Assembly: GCA_022821845.1 (NCBI GenBank)
Contig: JAJECT010000005.1
Span: forward strand, 41,322-105,321
DNA from: Rhodothermales bacterium
GTDB taxonomy: Bacteria; Bacteroidota; Rhodothermia; Rhodothermales; VXPQ01
Reading direction: 5' to 3'
Length of the DNA: 64,000 nucleotides
Numbering within the stretch: position 1 is the stretch's first letter; each line of letters starts with the position of its first letter. A program made the translations under genes and the position numbers. Of the stretch, positions 17,341 through 26,144 are shown in pieces. The notes under the pieces were generated by a model. That model saw nothing but the letters and a program-made list of their open reading frames with translations. It was not told the DNA's origin and searched no databases.

Positions 17341-18315
17341 TCAGACGCCCGTGCGTATGGTGATCTGGTGCAGCCCGCCCAGCGTAGACCATGAGTTGAA
17401 GGCGTAGTCGAAGCGGAAGGTCGCCACCCGGAGGCCGCACCCTACGCCCACGCCGGCAAGGTCCAGGCGGTTTTTGATTTTCAGGTCCTGGTGTTGCCGA
17501 TGGTTGTATCCAAGGCGGAGGCGGAAGGCGTCCCCGAAAAAGAATTCCCATCCTATAGCCATATGGCGCAGCACCCCTGAAACCGCGCTTCGCCCTTCGC
17601 TTTCTTCGCCGATCCGGTTCAGGTTGTAGCCCGACAGGGACACGAGCAGCGGCAGGTATCGAAAGCGTTTGGAAACCCCCACGCGCACGTCAAGGGGCAA
17701 TGCGTCGCCGGACGGGCCGAGCGCATCCGCGACAAAGCCTATGTGGTGCATCGAGGCGCTCAGGGCCAGTTGCCGTTTGGAGATATGGTAGAGTACGCCG
17801 ACATCGGCCGCGAAGGCGGAGGCGCTGGCCGCTTCGACGCTCGAAAAGGCCGCATGGAGATTGGCGCCGTAGCGAAGGCGGTCGTCGTGGTTGCGCGCCC
17901 AGGACGCCGTGAGCGCCGCGTCGTTTGCGCCGAAGGATTCTGTGGCGTTGCCCTCGGCGTCGTATCCGTCGGTGCTTCCCCAGGTTACATAGCGCAGTCC
18001 CGCGCCCAGCGTACCCACGCGCTCCCAATGCCGGGCATGCGATACGAACCCTGCATGGATGCCTCCAAGGTGGTTCAGATACGTTACGGAAAGCGTACGG
18101 TGCATTTCCGGGTTCAGCAGGGCGGGGTTATAGAAGAAGGCGCTCACGTCTTCGTCGTATACGGCGGAGAAGGCGCCGGCCATGGAGGCGGCGCGCGCAG
18201 AAGGAGCGAGGCGCAGGAAGGAAAAAGTAGTGGGCGGGCCGGGCTGGGCCGTCGCCGCGTGGGCGAGGGCAAGGATTGCCGCAAGCAGGAAAGGCCGCAT
18301 CAGAGAAACACGCAT
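17341..18315 (-). CDS. porQ: Type IX secretion system protein PorQ-like (outer-membrane beta-barrel)
   Basis: About 324 residues with an N-terminal signal peptide (MRPFLLAAILALAHAATAQ after a short leader). The mature part begins FSFLRLAPSARAASMAGAFSAVYDEDVSAFFYNPALL, the characteristic opening of the PorQ/PorV FadL-like family, and alternates hydrophobic strands to a C-terminal DYAFNSWSTLGGLHQITI segment. PorQ-type proteins take part in the outer-membrane stage of T9SS export in Bacteroidota; the presence of a T9SS-sorted protein at 59802 fits. ATGs at 18315 and 18300 are both possible starts. It is divergent from the ATPase gene at 18460. Confidence 0.8.
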   Translation of the reverse strand: MRVSLMRPFLLAAILALAHAATAQPGPPTTFSFLRLAPSARAASMAGAFSAVYDEDVSAFFYNPALLNPEMHRTLSVTYLNHLGGIHAGFVSHARHWERVGTLGAGLRYVTWGSTDGYDAEGNATESFGANDAALTASWARNHDDRLRYGANLHAAFSSVEAASASAFAADVGVLYHISKRQLALSASMHHIGFVADALGPSGDALPLDVRVGVSKRFRYLPLLVSLSGYNLNRIGEESEGRSAVSGVLRHMAIGWEFFFGDAFRLRLGYNHRQHQDLKIKNRLDLAGVGVGCGLRVATFRFDYAFNSWSTLGGLHQITIRTGV

Positions 18316-18417
18316 ACGACATCGAACGAATATCCCGGCTTGATGTTGCCGTGGCGTCGTCATCGTGGACGCGCGCGAGGCGGGCGTTTCTGAAAGGGAA
18401 ACCGCTGTGTACAAGAT

Positions 18418-18434
18418 GCGGTATATGGTACCGC
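18418..18434. promoter_or_regulatory. Operator-like inverted repeat upstream of the ATPase module
   Basis: Perfect 6-bp arms GCGGTA and TACCGC are separated by TATGG, centred 34 bases before the ATPase ATG and inside the porQ/ATPase divergent region. The size and position suit a repressor site or a chance palindrome. No regulator gene adjoins it. Confidence 0.3.
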
Positions 18435-18447
18435 TACGACAATTCAA

Positions 18448-18454
18448 AGAGAGG
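18448..18454 (+). promoter_or_regulatory. Ribosome-binding site deciding the ATPase start
   Basis: AGAGAGG lies five bases before the ATG at 18460. An in-frame GTG at 18454 overlaps this motif and is therefore rejected as the start. Clear Shine-Dalgarno sites are uncommon elsewhere in this window. Confidence 0.6.
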
Positions 18455-18459
18455 TGCAG

Positions 18460-19584
18460 ATGATCAAGCGGCTATACGTTGACAACTACAAGTGTTTTGT
18501 GAATTTCGAAGTGGGGCTGGACCCGATAACGCTGTTGCTCGGCCGCAATGGAGCCGGCAAGACGGCCATTCTGGATATCGTCCTGGCTTTGCGGGAGCTT
18601 CTGAAGGGTACGGCGAAAGTAAACGACGCCTTCGTTTTTCCGACAGAAACCCTCACTCGCTGGCAATCCCGCGATACCCAGGTGTTCGAAATCGAGGTGG
18701 AGTTGGGGGGCGATACGTACGTTTATCGCGTTGAGGCGGAGCACGCAAGAGACAAACAACGCGCCCGTATCGACGAAAAATTGACTGCAAATGGGGAGAA
18801 TCTGTTCAGTTTCGCGAAGGGGGAGGTGCAACTGTATCGAGATGACGCTTCCGAGGGGCCCCGTTTTGGTGCGGACTGGACGGAATCGGCCCTGGCGCGC
18901 GTGGCTAAACGCCCGGACAATCAGCGCCTTTCGCGGTTTCTGGATTTCATGCGTAAAGTGATCGTGTGCGGGTTATATCCGAAGAGATTCGAGCCGGAAT
19001 CGGCGACGGAAGACGAAATGCTGTACCGGGACGGACGAAATTTCTCCGGCTGGTATCGCCACATGTCCCAGGAGCGCCCCGACCTCGTTGAGGAGTACAC
19101 GGACGCTATGCGAAACGTTATTGACGGGTTCCAGAGAATTCGCCTGGAGAAGGTGGGGCGGGATACCAGGGCGCTTATGATGGCGTTTCGCGAAGGCGGC
19201 GATGCGCCGTATGAGCTTCGGTTCGACGAGGTGTCGGACGGGCAGCGTACGCTCAGCGCCCTTTATGCCCTCACCTGTTTTGCAATGGGCAATGGGTATA
19301 CCCTCTTTCTCGACGAGCCCGACAACTACGTGGCGCTTGCCGAAATCCAGCCTTGGCTAATAAATATAGAAGATATATGCGGCGAATCGCTGCATCAGGC
19401 AGTCATTTGCTCGCATCATCCGGAATACATCGATTACATCGGGATAAAGAGCGGGGTTCTGATGACGCGTGAAAATTCGGGAGCGACCAGAGCGGGAAGA
19501 GTCGCAGACGAAATTAAAAGCGGTCTTGCCGAGAACAACTCCCTCAGATTGTCGGAATTGGTGGCGAGAGGGTGGGAGCAATGA
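18460..19584 (+). CDS. AAA/ABC-type ATPase (OLD/RecF-like), first gene of a two-gene module
   Basis: A 374-residue SMC/RecF/OLD-like ATPase without the long coiled coil of SMC proteins. It has N-terminal Walker A GRNGAGKT (28-35), a middle region of about 220 residues, an ABC-signature-like VSDGQRT (258-264), Walker B TLFLDEPDN with Asp285/Glu286, and a His-switch segment VICSHHPEYIDYIG (315-328). This is the AAA_15/AAA_21 layout found in many phage-defence ATPases. Its stop overlaps the ATG of the TOPRIM-like gene (ATGA), so the two are almost certainly co-produced. I cannot match the pair to a named system. A housekeeping or plasmid-maintenance role cannot be excluded. Confidence 0.85.
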   Translation: MIKRLYVDNYKCFVNFEVGLDPITLLLGRNGAGKTAILDIVLALRELLKGTAKVNDAFVFPTETLTRWQSRDTQVFEIEVELGGDTYVYRVEAEHARDKQRARIDEKLTANGENLFSFAKGEVQLYRDDASEGPRFGADWTESALARVAKRPDNQRLSRFLDFMRKVIVCGLYPKRFEPESATEDEMLYRDGRNFSGWYRHMSQERPDLVEEYTDAMRNVIDGFQRIRLEKVGRDTRALMMAFREGGDAPYELRFDEVSDGQRTLSALYALTCFAMGNGYTLFLDEPDNYVALAEIQPWLINIEDICGESLHQAVICSHHPEYIDYIGIKSGVLMTRENSGATRAGRVADEIKSGLAENNSLRLSELVARGWEQ

Positions 19585-20147
19585 GTCGAGATGTACGGGT
19601 CGTCATACTATGCGAAGACGACCAGCATGAACAATTCGCCAGGACATTTCTCCGAGAATATCTCAGGTGGAGCAGACGACAAGAACGGCGTTTCGTCGAG
19701 ATCAGGAACGTGAGCCGATCTTTCCTGGGCTCCGCCGACAAGGCGGTGCGGCAAAGATATCCCGACGAATTGCAACTGTACCGCATCGGCTGCAAGAAGC
19801 AAAGCGGCCTGCGCCTTATTGTCATAATCGATGGCGATAAACAGGGAGCGGAAGCCCGTCTGCATTCTTTGGACAAGTCGTGCAAAAGTAAAAATGTGTC
19901 CCTGAAGAAGAATAGCGAAAAGATAGCCCTGCTCGCGCCGACATGGAATATCGAGACGTGGCTTGCCTATCTTAAGGGAGAAACGGTGGACGAAACGAGG
20001 AAGAATTATCCCAAGTCCATATCTTCGGAAGATTTACAATTACGCGTTGAGGCGCTGACCAGGATGTGTCGCAATAACAACCTGAGACAGCCTGCGCCTC
20101 CGTCGCTGGTGGCTGCCTGTGAAGAGTTCAAGCGGCTGGGGTACTAA
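19581..20147 (+). CDS. TOPRIM-like protein, partner of the ATPase
   Basis: A 188-residue protein whose N-terminus reads VRVVILCEDDQHEQFARTFL (acidic Glu12) and whose middle contains RLIVIIDGDKQGAE with Asp84 and Asp86. A conserved Glu after strand 1 and a D-x-D after strand 3 are the hallmarks of a TOPRIM nuclease fold, as in OLD and related defence nucleases. The segment APTWNIETWLAYLKG (119-133) resembles a conserved element in small proteins that accompany AAA ATPases. The ATG overlaps the ATPase stop and a GGGAG precedes it. I predict an ATPase-gated metal-dependent nuclease; the assignment rests on motif pattern only. Confidence 0.6.
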   Translation: MSRDVRVVILCEDDQHEQFARTFLREYLRWSRRQERRFVEIRNVSRSFLGSADKAVRQRYPDELQLYRIGCKKQSGLRLIVIIDGDKQGAEARLHSLDKSCKSKNVSLKKNSEKIALLAPTWNIETWLAYLKGETVDETRKNYPKSISSEDLQLRVEALTRMCRNNNLRQPAPPSLVAACEEFKRLGY

Positions 20148-20171
20148 GACGCTGCCTGGCCCTCCCTATCC

Positions 20172-21137
20172 TCATAGCGTTCCCAGGCAGTAATCGCCCC
20201 CGCCCCGCTGTATGAAATCGAAGAACGGGGTGTCGGCGACCGCTCTGCTGGAGGGGTATAGCGTGGCTTCTTCATTGTACCCTCCAACCACCAGGCCATA
20301 TCCGTTTTCCACGTTCGACAGCGTACCCGGATGAACCAGTACGCGCTCGTCCGCCGGATCGCCTTCCGGCGGATCCCATTCGGGGCTCCCAATCGTGATC
20401 TCCACCTCCATACCCATCAACGCAGGCCCATCCCGTATAGGGTTTTCCAAATATATTATCCCCGTATCGTCATGATAATATGATCGAATGGTTTCATACA
20501 GAATATTCAAATCAATGTTGACTCTCCAGTTATTTTTAATAGACATTGCTTTATTTTTATATGGAAAAGTATAATGCTTAAGAGGAGTATTACATAAATT
20601 ATTAGGAGCTTGTTCAGGAACGTAGCTGTCATAATATCGTACGCTATATGTGACATCGAATCGAATCAAAGAAAAGTCGGATGTTCCTGAAACAGTAACT
20701 CTGAGGTTTCGCGTAACCGTATCCTCGCTCTCAATATGCACTTCCCCAGGCACTTCTATATTTACTGTACTTTTCTTTCCATCGGACCGCATTACCTCCA
20801 TGCGATGACGACTCCCGTATCCGGGCGTAAAATCAGCCCAATAGATATGATCCAGTTGCCCCGTAGCGTTCGCTACCACGGAATCTTGCCATACATAGAT
20901 TTTACCGCTATTCAAGTTGGTTGAGGTGACGACCGCGTCAAGCGGGTCCCCGGATCTCGGGACAAGCAAGTCCTCCGTAGGAGCCACAAGCACTGTCTGC
21001 ACAGGTAACCGGGGATTCAAGACGCCATACAGCGAAAAGGGCTGGTCCACACCAGTTGGACCCGCCACGTCTTCCTCGCAGCTTGCAAGGCTTAAAAAAA
21101 GAAACAATAAAACGGGATAAACAGAATATCTGCGCAT
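20172..21137 (-). CDS. DUF4249-like outer-membrane lipoprotein, tandem copy 1
   Basis: A 321-residue lipoprotein: signal peptide with lipobox SLASC (acylated Cys about residue 20), then EEDVAGPTGVDQPFSLYGVLNP and beta-rich sequence with WQDSV and GQLDHIYWADFTPGYGSRHR. The general plan (lipoprotein, short N-terminal beta domain, paired with a TonB receptor) resembles DUF4249 proteins of Bacteroidota; function is unknown. The C-terminal 75 residues, ending GGGDYCLGTL, are nearly identical to copy 2. Parts of the gene's middle are AT-rich compared with neighbours. The unit lies just downstream of the ATPase/TOPRIM genes in convergent orientation and belongs with the receptor gene at 23626. Confidence 0.75.
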   Translation of the reverse strand: MRRYSVYPVLLFLFLSLASCEEDVAGPTGVDQPFSLYGVLNPRLPVQTVLVAPTEDLLVPRSGDPLDAVVTSTNLNSGKIYVWQDSVVANATGQLDHIYWADFTPGYGSRHRMEVMRSDGKKSTVNIEVPGEVHIESEDTVTRNLRVTVSGTSDFSLIRFDVTYSVRYYDSYVPEQAPNNLCNTPLKHYTFPYKNKAMSIKNNWRVNIDLNILYETIRSYYHDDTGIIYLENPIRDGPALMGMEVEITIGSPEWDPPEGDPADERVLVHPGTLSNVENGYGLVVGGYNEEATLYPSSRAVADTPFFDFIQRGGGDYCLGTL

Positions 21138-21292
21138 TCATGCACTGCATTGCGTACGGGAGAACCCATGATTCCAATGGTACATACGTCCCAAACAAAA
21201 TGCAAGGGCCCCCTTTTTTTCATCTGAGCCTGCCGCGCCGCTGGATAATGTCCCGAAACACGACATCAGACGCTGCCTGGCCCTCCATATCC

Positions 21293-22249
21293 TCATAGCG
21301 TTCCCAGGCAGTAATCGCCCCCGTCCCGATGTATGAAATCGAAGAACGGGGTGTCGGCGACGGCTCTGCTGGAGGGGTATAGCGTGGCTTCTTCATTGTA
21401 CCCTCCAACCACCAGGCCATATCCGTTTTCCACGTTCGACAGCGTACCCGGATGAACCAGTACGCGCTCGTCCGCCGGATCGCCCCCCGGCGGATCCCAC
21501 GCAAGACTTCCGACCGTGATTTCCAGTCCGAACCTCAATAAGGCAAGGCCATCCTGGAGGGGATGGTTGAATGCGATTCCCGTATCGTTATGATAATATG
21601 ATCGCATGGTTTCGTACAGCAGGTTCAGATCCGTTGTGAATTCCCATCCGCGATTTGCTTTTTCCTCCATGCCCTTGTGAGAAAACGCATAGCGGCGACG
21701 AGGAGTAGCACATACTGTATCGGGGACATTTACATGATAAAAAGAAACCTCGTATATGGTCTCGATACGAACAAGCGAGAATGGTTCATCGTCGAGTCCC
21801 GAGACGCGCACATGCAGGTTTCGCGTACCTGCATCGTTATCCTTGATATGCACCTTTCCGGGCACCTCCACTTCTACGAAAGTATGTTCCCCATCAGACC
21901 GCACCACATCCATTCGATGACGACTGTCGTATGCTGGAAAAAAATCGGCAACGAAGATGTGGTCCAATTGTCCCGTAGCGTTCGCTGAGACCGAATCCTG
22001 CCATATGTAGGTTTTGCCACTATTGAGATCTGTCGAGGTTACGACCGCATCAAGGACATCCCTTGATTCCGCGACAAGCAGGTCTTCCACGGGAGCCACA
22101 AGCACCGTCTGCATAGGCAGTTGGGGATTAAAGACGCCGTACAGCGAAAACGGTTCGTCCACTCCAGTCGGACCCGCCACGTCTTCCTCGCAACCGGCAA
22201 GGCTCAAAATCGACAATAAGGACGCGGCACAAAAAGAATATCTGCGCAT
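21293..22249 (-). CDS. DUF4249-like outer-membrane lipoprotein, tandem copy 2
   Basis: A 318-residue paralogue of the flanking copies with lipobox SLAGC and the same opening (EEDVAGPTGVDEPFSLYGVFNP). The N-terminal third resembles copy 3 (ATGQLDHIFVADFFPAY shared), while the C-terminal quarter is nearly identical to copy 1, including DERVLVHPGTLSNVENGYGL. The mixture suggests repeated gene conversion between copies. The region of about residues 140-235 is the most divergent and may hold the ligand- or partner-specific part. Function unknown. Confidence 0.75.
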   Translation of the reverse strand: MRRYSFCAASLLSILSLAGCEEDVAGPTGVDEPFSLYGVFNPQLPMQTVLVAPVEDLLVAESRDVLDAVVTSTDLNSGKTYIWQDSVSANATGQLDHIFVADFFPAYDSRHRMDVVRSDGEHTFVEVEVPGKVHIKDNDAGTRNLHVRVSGLDDEPFSLVRIETIYEVSFYHVNVPDTVCATPRRRYAFSHKGMEEKANRGWEFTTDLNLLYETMRSYYHNDTGIAFNHPLQDGLALLRFGLEITVGSLAWDPPGGDPADERVLVHPGTLSNVENGYGLVVGGYNEEATLYPSSRAVADTPFFDFIHRDGGDYCLGTL

Positions 22250-22406
22250 TCAGGCACTCCATTGCGTACGGGAAAACCCATAATGAAAATGGTACATACG
22301 TCCCAAACAAAATGCAAGGGCACCCCTCTTTTTTCATCTGAACCTGCCGCGCCGCTGGATAATCTCCCGAAACGCGACATCAAACGCTGCCTGGCCCCCC
22401 CAGTCC

Positions 22407-23375
22407 TCATAGCGTTCCCAGGCAGTAATCGCCCCCGTTCCGCTGTATGTAGTCGAAGAACGGGGTATCGGCGACTGCCCTGAAAGAGGGGTATAACACG
22501 GTTTCCTCGTTGTACCCCCCAACCACCAGCCCATATCCGTTTTCCACGTTGGACAGCGTACCTGGATGAACCAGTACGCGTTCGTCTGAAAAATTGCCTC
22601 CCGGCGGGTCCCAATCAACATTCCCGATCGTGACCTCCAATTCCATGTCCAACAAGGCCAAACCATCCCGATCCGGGTTCCAAAACCTAATACCTGTATC
22701 GTCGTGATAATATGATCGCATGGTTTCATAAAAAATATTCAAATCGATGGTGAACTTCCATCCTTGATCTGTTTTTTCTTCGGTGCCTTTGTGGGAAAAT
22801 ATATAACGCTTGCGAGGAGTATTGCATACCGTATAAGGATCGTCTATATGGTAAAACGAAACACTATACATGGTTTCTATGCGCGGCAAAACAAAATCCG
22901 CATCGTCGAGTCCCAGAATACGCACATGTATATCTCGCGTACCTGCATCGCTATCCTCAATGCGTGTCTCCCCGGGCACCTCCACTTCTACGAAGGTATG
23001 TTCCCCATCAGACCGCACCACATCCAGCCGATGACGACTGCCATACGCTGGAAAAAAATCGGCGACGAAGATGTGGTCCAATTGCCCCGTAGCGTTCGCT
23101 GAGACCGAATCCTGCCATACATAGGTTTTCCCATTGCCCAGGTTGGTTGAGGTGACGACCGCGTCAAGCGGCGCCCTCGTTTCCGGGAAAAGCAGGTCTT
23201 CCACAGGGCCCACAAGCACCGCCTGCATAGGCAACCGGGGATTAAAAACACCGTACAGCGAAAAGGGCTCGTCCACGCCGGTCGGCGGCGCCACATCCTC
23301 CTCGCAAGCGGCAAGGCTCAAAATAACCAACAGAGAAACGACACACAGGACGCTCTGTGTATTCAGGCACTGCAT
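22407..23375 (-). CDS. DUF4249-like outer-membrane lipoprotein, tandem copy 3
   Basis: A 322-residue member of the same family, closest to the divergently placed TonB receptor gene (23626). Start at 23375 (MQCLNTQSVL) gives a normal lipoprotein signal with lipobox SLAAC; upstream in-frame residues are not signal-like. It keeps the family's WQDSVSANATGQLDHIF and HPGTLSNVENGYGLVVGGYNEE segments, but its C-terminal region is less identical at DNA level than copies 1 and 2 are to each other. It is probably the oldest copy, or one outside recent conversion. Function unknown; an accessory to the receptor is inferred. Confidence 0.75.
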   Translation of the reverse strand: MQCLNTQSVLCVVSLLVILSLAACEEDVAPPTGVDEPFSLYGVFNPRLPMQAVLVGPVEDLLFPETRAPLDAVVTSTNLGNGKTYVWQDSVSANATGQLDHIFVADFFPAYGSRHRLDVVRSDGEHTFVEVEVPGETRIEDSDAGTRDIHVRILGLDDADFVLPRIETMYSVSFYHIDDPYTVCNTPRKRYIFSHKGTEEKTDQGWKFTIDLNIFYETMRSYYHDDTGIRFWNPDRDGLALLDMELEVTIGNVDWDPPGGNFSDERVLVHPGTLSNVENGYGLVVGGYNEETVLYPSFRAVADTPFFDYIQRNGGDYCLGTL

Positions 23376-23625
23376 TATGTTGTGCTCCGGAAGGCTTTGG
23401 CCTACCAAGGCGCTGTATCAAGTTCGGCAACGTAGGGTACAGGCAGCCTGTAATGACAAGATACATACGCCCCGAACAAAAAACAAGAGATTCACTCATT
23501 TTTCATCTATGCCCGCCGCGCCGCTGGATAATGTCCCCGGGCGTTGTCCAGTCCACCCGAACCGCTTCCTGGGGCGCGTAGCGTCCGGGAACCATGTGGG
23601 GCCGGCGGGGTAGCGAATCCTGCCT

Positions 23626-25965
23626 ATGCGTACGTGTATCAAGATATTTCTCGCCGTCGCGGCGTTGACGACGCTTGCGGCCTGGTGTTGCCCGCTTGCG
23701 GCGCAGGCCCAGACGCCGTCCCGGCGCGCCGCCTTGAGCGGCTTCGTTACGGATGCTTCGGATGGACAGCCGCTGGCCGGCGCCGCTGCCGTGCTTCGGG
23801 AACTGGGCGCCCCTGCCGAGCAGGTTCCTGCGTACGGCGTCGCCGCGAATGCGGACGGCGTCTATATCGTTTCGGGCATTGCGCCCGGCGCGTACGAACT
23901 GACCATTTCGTTCATAGGGTACGAAGCCCTCCGGGATACCCTTTCATTCGATGCGGGAGACGCCCTGCGGCGGCATGCCGCGCTGACCCCTTCCGAAACG
24001 GCGCTCGACGAGGTGCTTGTGCAAGCGGGCCGCGAGCATGGCATGGCCCGGATTACGGCGGGGCGGCAGCGCATTCTCCCCGAAGAGATCGAAATCGTGC
24101 CCTCCCCGGACATTTCCGCTGACCTCGCGAATTACCTTACGGTGCTTCCCGGCGTCGTTACGACGGGGGACCGCGGCGGGCAGTATTACGTGCGCGGCGG
24201 CGAGCCTTCCCAGAATCTTGTGCATCTCGACGGGATGCTTGTGTACCAGCCCTTCCACGTGCTTGGGTTCTATTCCGCTTTCCCGGCGGACATACTGGAC
24301 CGCGTGGATTTTTATGCCGGTGGCTTCCCTACCCGGTATTCCGGTCGGCTCGCTTCGGTCATCGACGTCGCCGCCCGCTACGGAAACACCCGGCGGTTCG
24401 CGGGCATGGCCAGCGTTTCGCCCTTCACGAGCGCATTGCGCCTCGAAGGCCCCATCGTGCCGGGGCATGCGTCGTTTCTCGTGGCAGGCCGGGAGTCGTT
24501 TCTCGAACGCCTTGCCGAACCGATCATCGACAAGAATCTGCCCTTCCAGTTCGGGGATGTTTTTGCGAAACTGCATGGCCCGGCGACGCGCAACAGCCGG
24601 CTTTCGATCAGCGCCCTCCGAACGCACGACCGGGGCACGATCGCCGAAGAGGTCGGAGAGGAGGCCCCCGAGGAAGTCCGGTGGAACAACGAGGCGTTTG
24701 GAGCGAACTGGGTGATCGTGCCGCGCATTTTGCCGGTCATTATGAACGTGCACCTGTCGCATTCCCGACACCGGACCGAACTGGGGCCTGCGGACAAGCC
24801 GTTCCGAACGTCCCGCATCCGCCATACGCGCTTTGCAATCCATGCGTTGTTCGAGAAAGACCGGGTTTCCTGGGAAAGCGGCTGGGACGGTCTGATCTCC
24901 GGGGAATCCATAAACAACCTGGACGGGGTGTTTCATCTGCCGGAAGTAACTGCGAAGCCGTTCCTGGAGTTTGGGTTCTACGCGCAATCCTCGTTCGATC
25001 TCGGACGCGGCCTGGTCCTGTCGCCGGGCGCCCGCCTGCAATGGTATCAGGTCCGGATCGATCCCTGGCTGGAACCCCGCTTGCGGGCGACATGGGATCG
25101 GGGAAGGCACCATTTCAGCGCCGCCGTCGGCATGTATAATCAGGAAGTGGTGGGGCTTACGGACCGCCGCGACGTGGCCAATGTGTTTACGATATGGTCT
25201 ATCGTGCCGCGCCCGGAGGACGACGAAAACGACCGGGACCCGCTGGTGGGGCGACTGGGCAAATCCGTCCACGGGCTCATTGGCTACCGGGGGACGCCGA
25301 ATCCCTGGCTGGAGGTGTCCGTCGAGGGGTTCTATCGGCGCATGCAGAACCTGTTCGTCGCGGAATGGACTTCGTTTCCCGAACTTACCACCCGGCTGCA
25401 CCCGGCCCGCGGACGATCGCTCGGCATGGAGGCGCGGGTGGAGGCGCGCCGCGCGCCGTTCTACGCTTTCGTGAATTACGGCCTTTCTTCCACGCTGTAC
25501 CGTACGAAATACGAGGCCATACGATACTGGTTCGACACGGAATCGCTTGAGTTCCGCCCGCCGCACGACCGCCGCCACCAGGTTAACGCGCTCGCCAGCG
25601 TTTCCTGGAAAGGGTTCGACGCCAGCGTACGCTGGGCTTTCGGCTCCGGGCGTCCGTACACCCGCGCGGTGGCGTTCGACAGTTTCGTGCTGCTGGAAGG
25701 CCGGGCTGCAAGCGTTTTCGACCTGATGCGGTCGCGCCGCGTGATCTACGACCGTCCGTTCAATGCGGTGCTTCCCACCTATCACCGCCTCGACATTTCC
25801 GTGGAGCGCACGTTCCGCCTCTCTCGCGCCGCGCTTACGCTTCAGGGAAGCGTCATCAATCTGTACGACCGGCGCAATCTGTTTTATCTCGACCAGTTCA
25901 CGGCGCGCCGGGTGGACCAGCTTCCCTTTGTGCCGTCCTTCGGAATCCGGGTGGAATTCGAGTAA
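23626..25965 (+). CDS. TonB-dependent receptor with carboxypeptidase-regulatory-like N-domain
   Basis: A 779-residue outer-membrane protein. It has a signal peptide (to about AAQAQ, residue 29), a CarboxypepD_reg-like beta domain (about 36-115; LSGFVTDASDGQPLAGAAAVL), and a plug domain (about 150-240; YLTVLPGVVTTGDRGGQYYVRGGEPSQN, then VDFYAGGFPTRYSGRLASVIDV). A beta-barrel follows and ends FVPSFGIRVEFE, with a terminal aromatic as required for barrel assembly. It is shorter than SusC-type receptors. It is homologous to the receptor at 48957-51230, and both neighbour DUF4249-like lipoproteins, so receptor and lipoprotein probably form a unit. The substrate is unknown. Confidence 0.88.
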   Translation: MRTCIKIFLAVAALTTLAAWCCPLAAQAQTPSRRAALSGFVTDASDGQPLAGAAAVLRELGAPAEQVPAYGVAANADGVYIVSGIAPGAYELTISFIGYEALRDTLSFDAGDALRRHAALTPSETALDEVLVQAGREHGMARITAGRQRILPEEIEIVPSPDISADLANYLTVLPGVVTTGDRGGQYYVRGGEPSQNLVHLDGMLVYQPFHVLGFYSAFPADILDRVDFYAGGFPTRYSGRLASVIDVAARYGNTRRFAGMASVSPFTSALRLEGPIVPGHASFLVAGRESFLERLAEPIIDKNLPFQFGDVFAKLHGPATRNSRLSISALRTHDRGTIAEEVGEEAPEEVRWNNEAFGANWVIVPRILPVIMNVHLSHSRHRTELGPADKPFRTSRIRHTRFAIHALFEKDRVSWESGWDGLISGESINNLDGVFHLPEVTAKPFLEFGFYAQSSFDLGRGLVLSPGARLQWYQVRIDPWLEPRLRATWDRGRHHFSAAVGMYNQEVVGLTDRRDVANVFTIWSIVPRPEDDENDRDPLVGRLGKSVHGLIGYRGTPNPWLEVSVEGFYRRMQNLFVAEWTSFPELTTRLHPARGRSLGMEARVEARRAPFYAFVNYGLSSTLYRTKYEAIRYWFDTESLEFRPPHDRRHQVNALASVSWKGFDASVRWAFGSGRPYTRAVAFDSFVLLEGRAASVFDLMRSRRVIYDRPFNAVLPTYHRLDISVERTFRLSRAALTLQGSVINLYDRRNLFYLDQFTARRVDQLPFVPSFGIRVEFE

Positions 25966-26035
25966 GGATACGCCGCGTTGTTTCCGGGCGAGGGGCACGG
26001 ACGGGCCTTTTCGCAAGTCGGCCATCCGAGTATCC
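25966..26035. repeat. Possible degenerate MITE-like remnant
   Basis: A GGATAC end starts at the base after the receptor stop codon, and a GTATCC end closes at 26035. The flanks GTAA and ATAA differ by one base. Only the outer six to seven bases of the ends match the 17067-17320 element, so the relationship is uncertain. Confidence 0.25.
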
Positions 26036-26144
26036 ATAAGGAACGGTTTTTGCTTTTCGGCGTGATATTCTGCTACCTGTCAGTTTGTCGGGCCTTTCTT
26101 CCGGCAAACCGATTTCGCTCTTGTATTTTTCGCGCCCGGGCGCC

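Larger units (their letters stand above)
20148..23536 (-). repeat. Three tandem copies of a ~1.12-kb unit, each with one DUF4249-like lipoprotein gene
   Basis: The units run about 20148-21268, 21269-22382 and 22383-23536. The roughly 200 bases at the 3' end of each gene differ at only a few positions between units 1 and 2, and the upstream segment (containing CCCAAACAAAATGCAAGGGC in units 1 and, nearly identically, 2) is also kept. The middle of each gene has diverged strongly. Unit 3 retains the same order at lower identity. Confidence 0.9.

Noticed and set aside
18460..20147. Assignment of the ATPase/TOPRIM-like pair to Gabija, Septu or PARIS by name
   Set aside because: Gabija's ATPase and TOPRIM are one polypeptide followed by a helicase, Septu's partner is an HNH nuclease, and the small protein does not clearly match the PARIS TOPRIM subunit. 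The sequence alone does not justify a named system.
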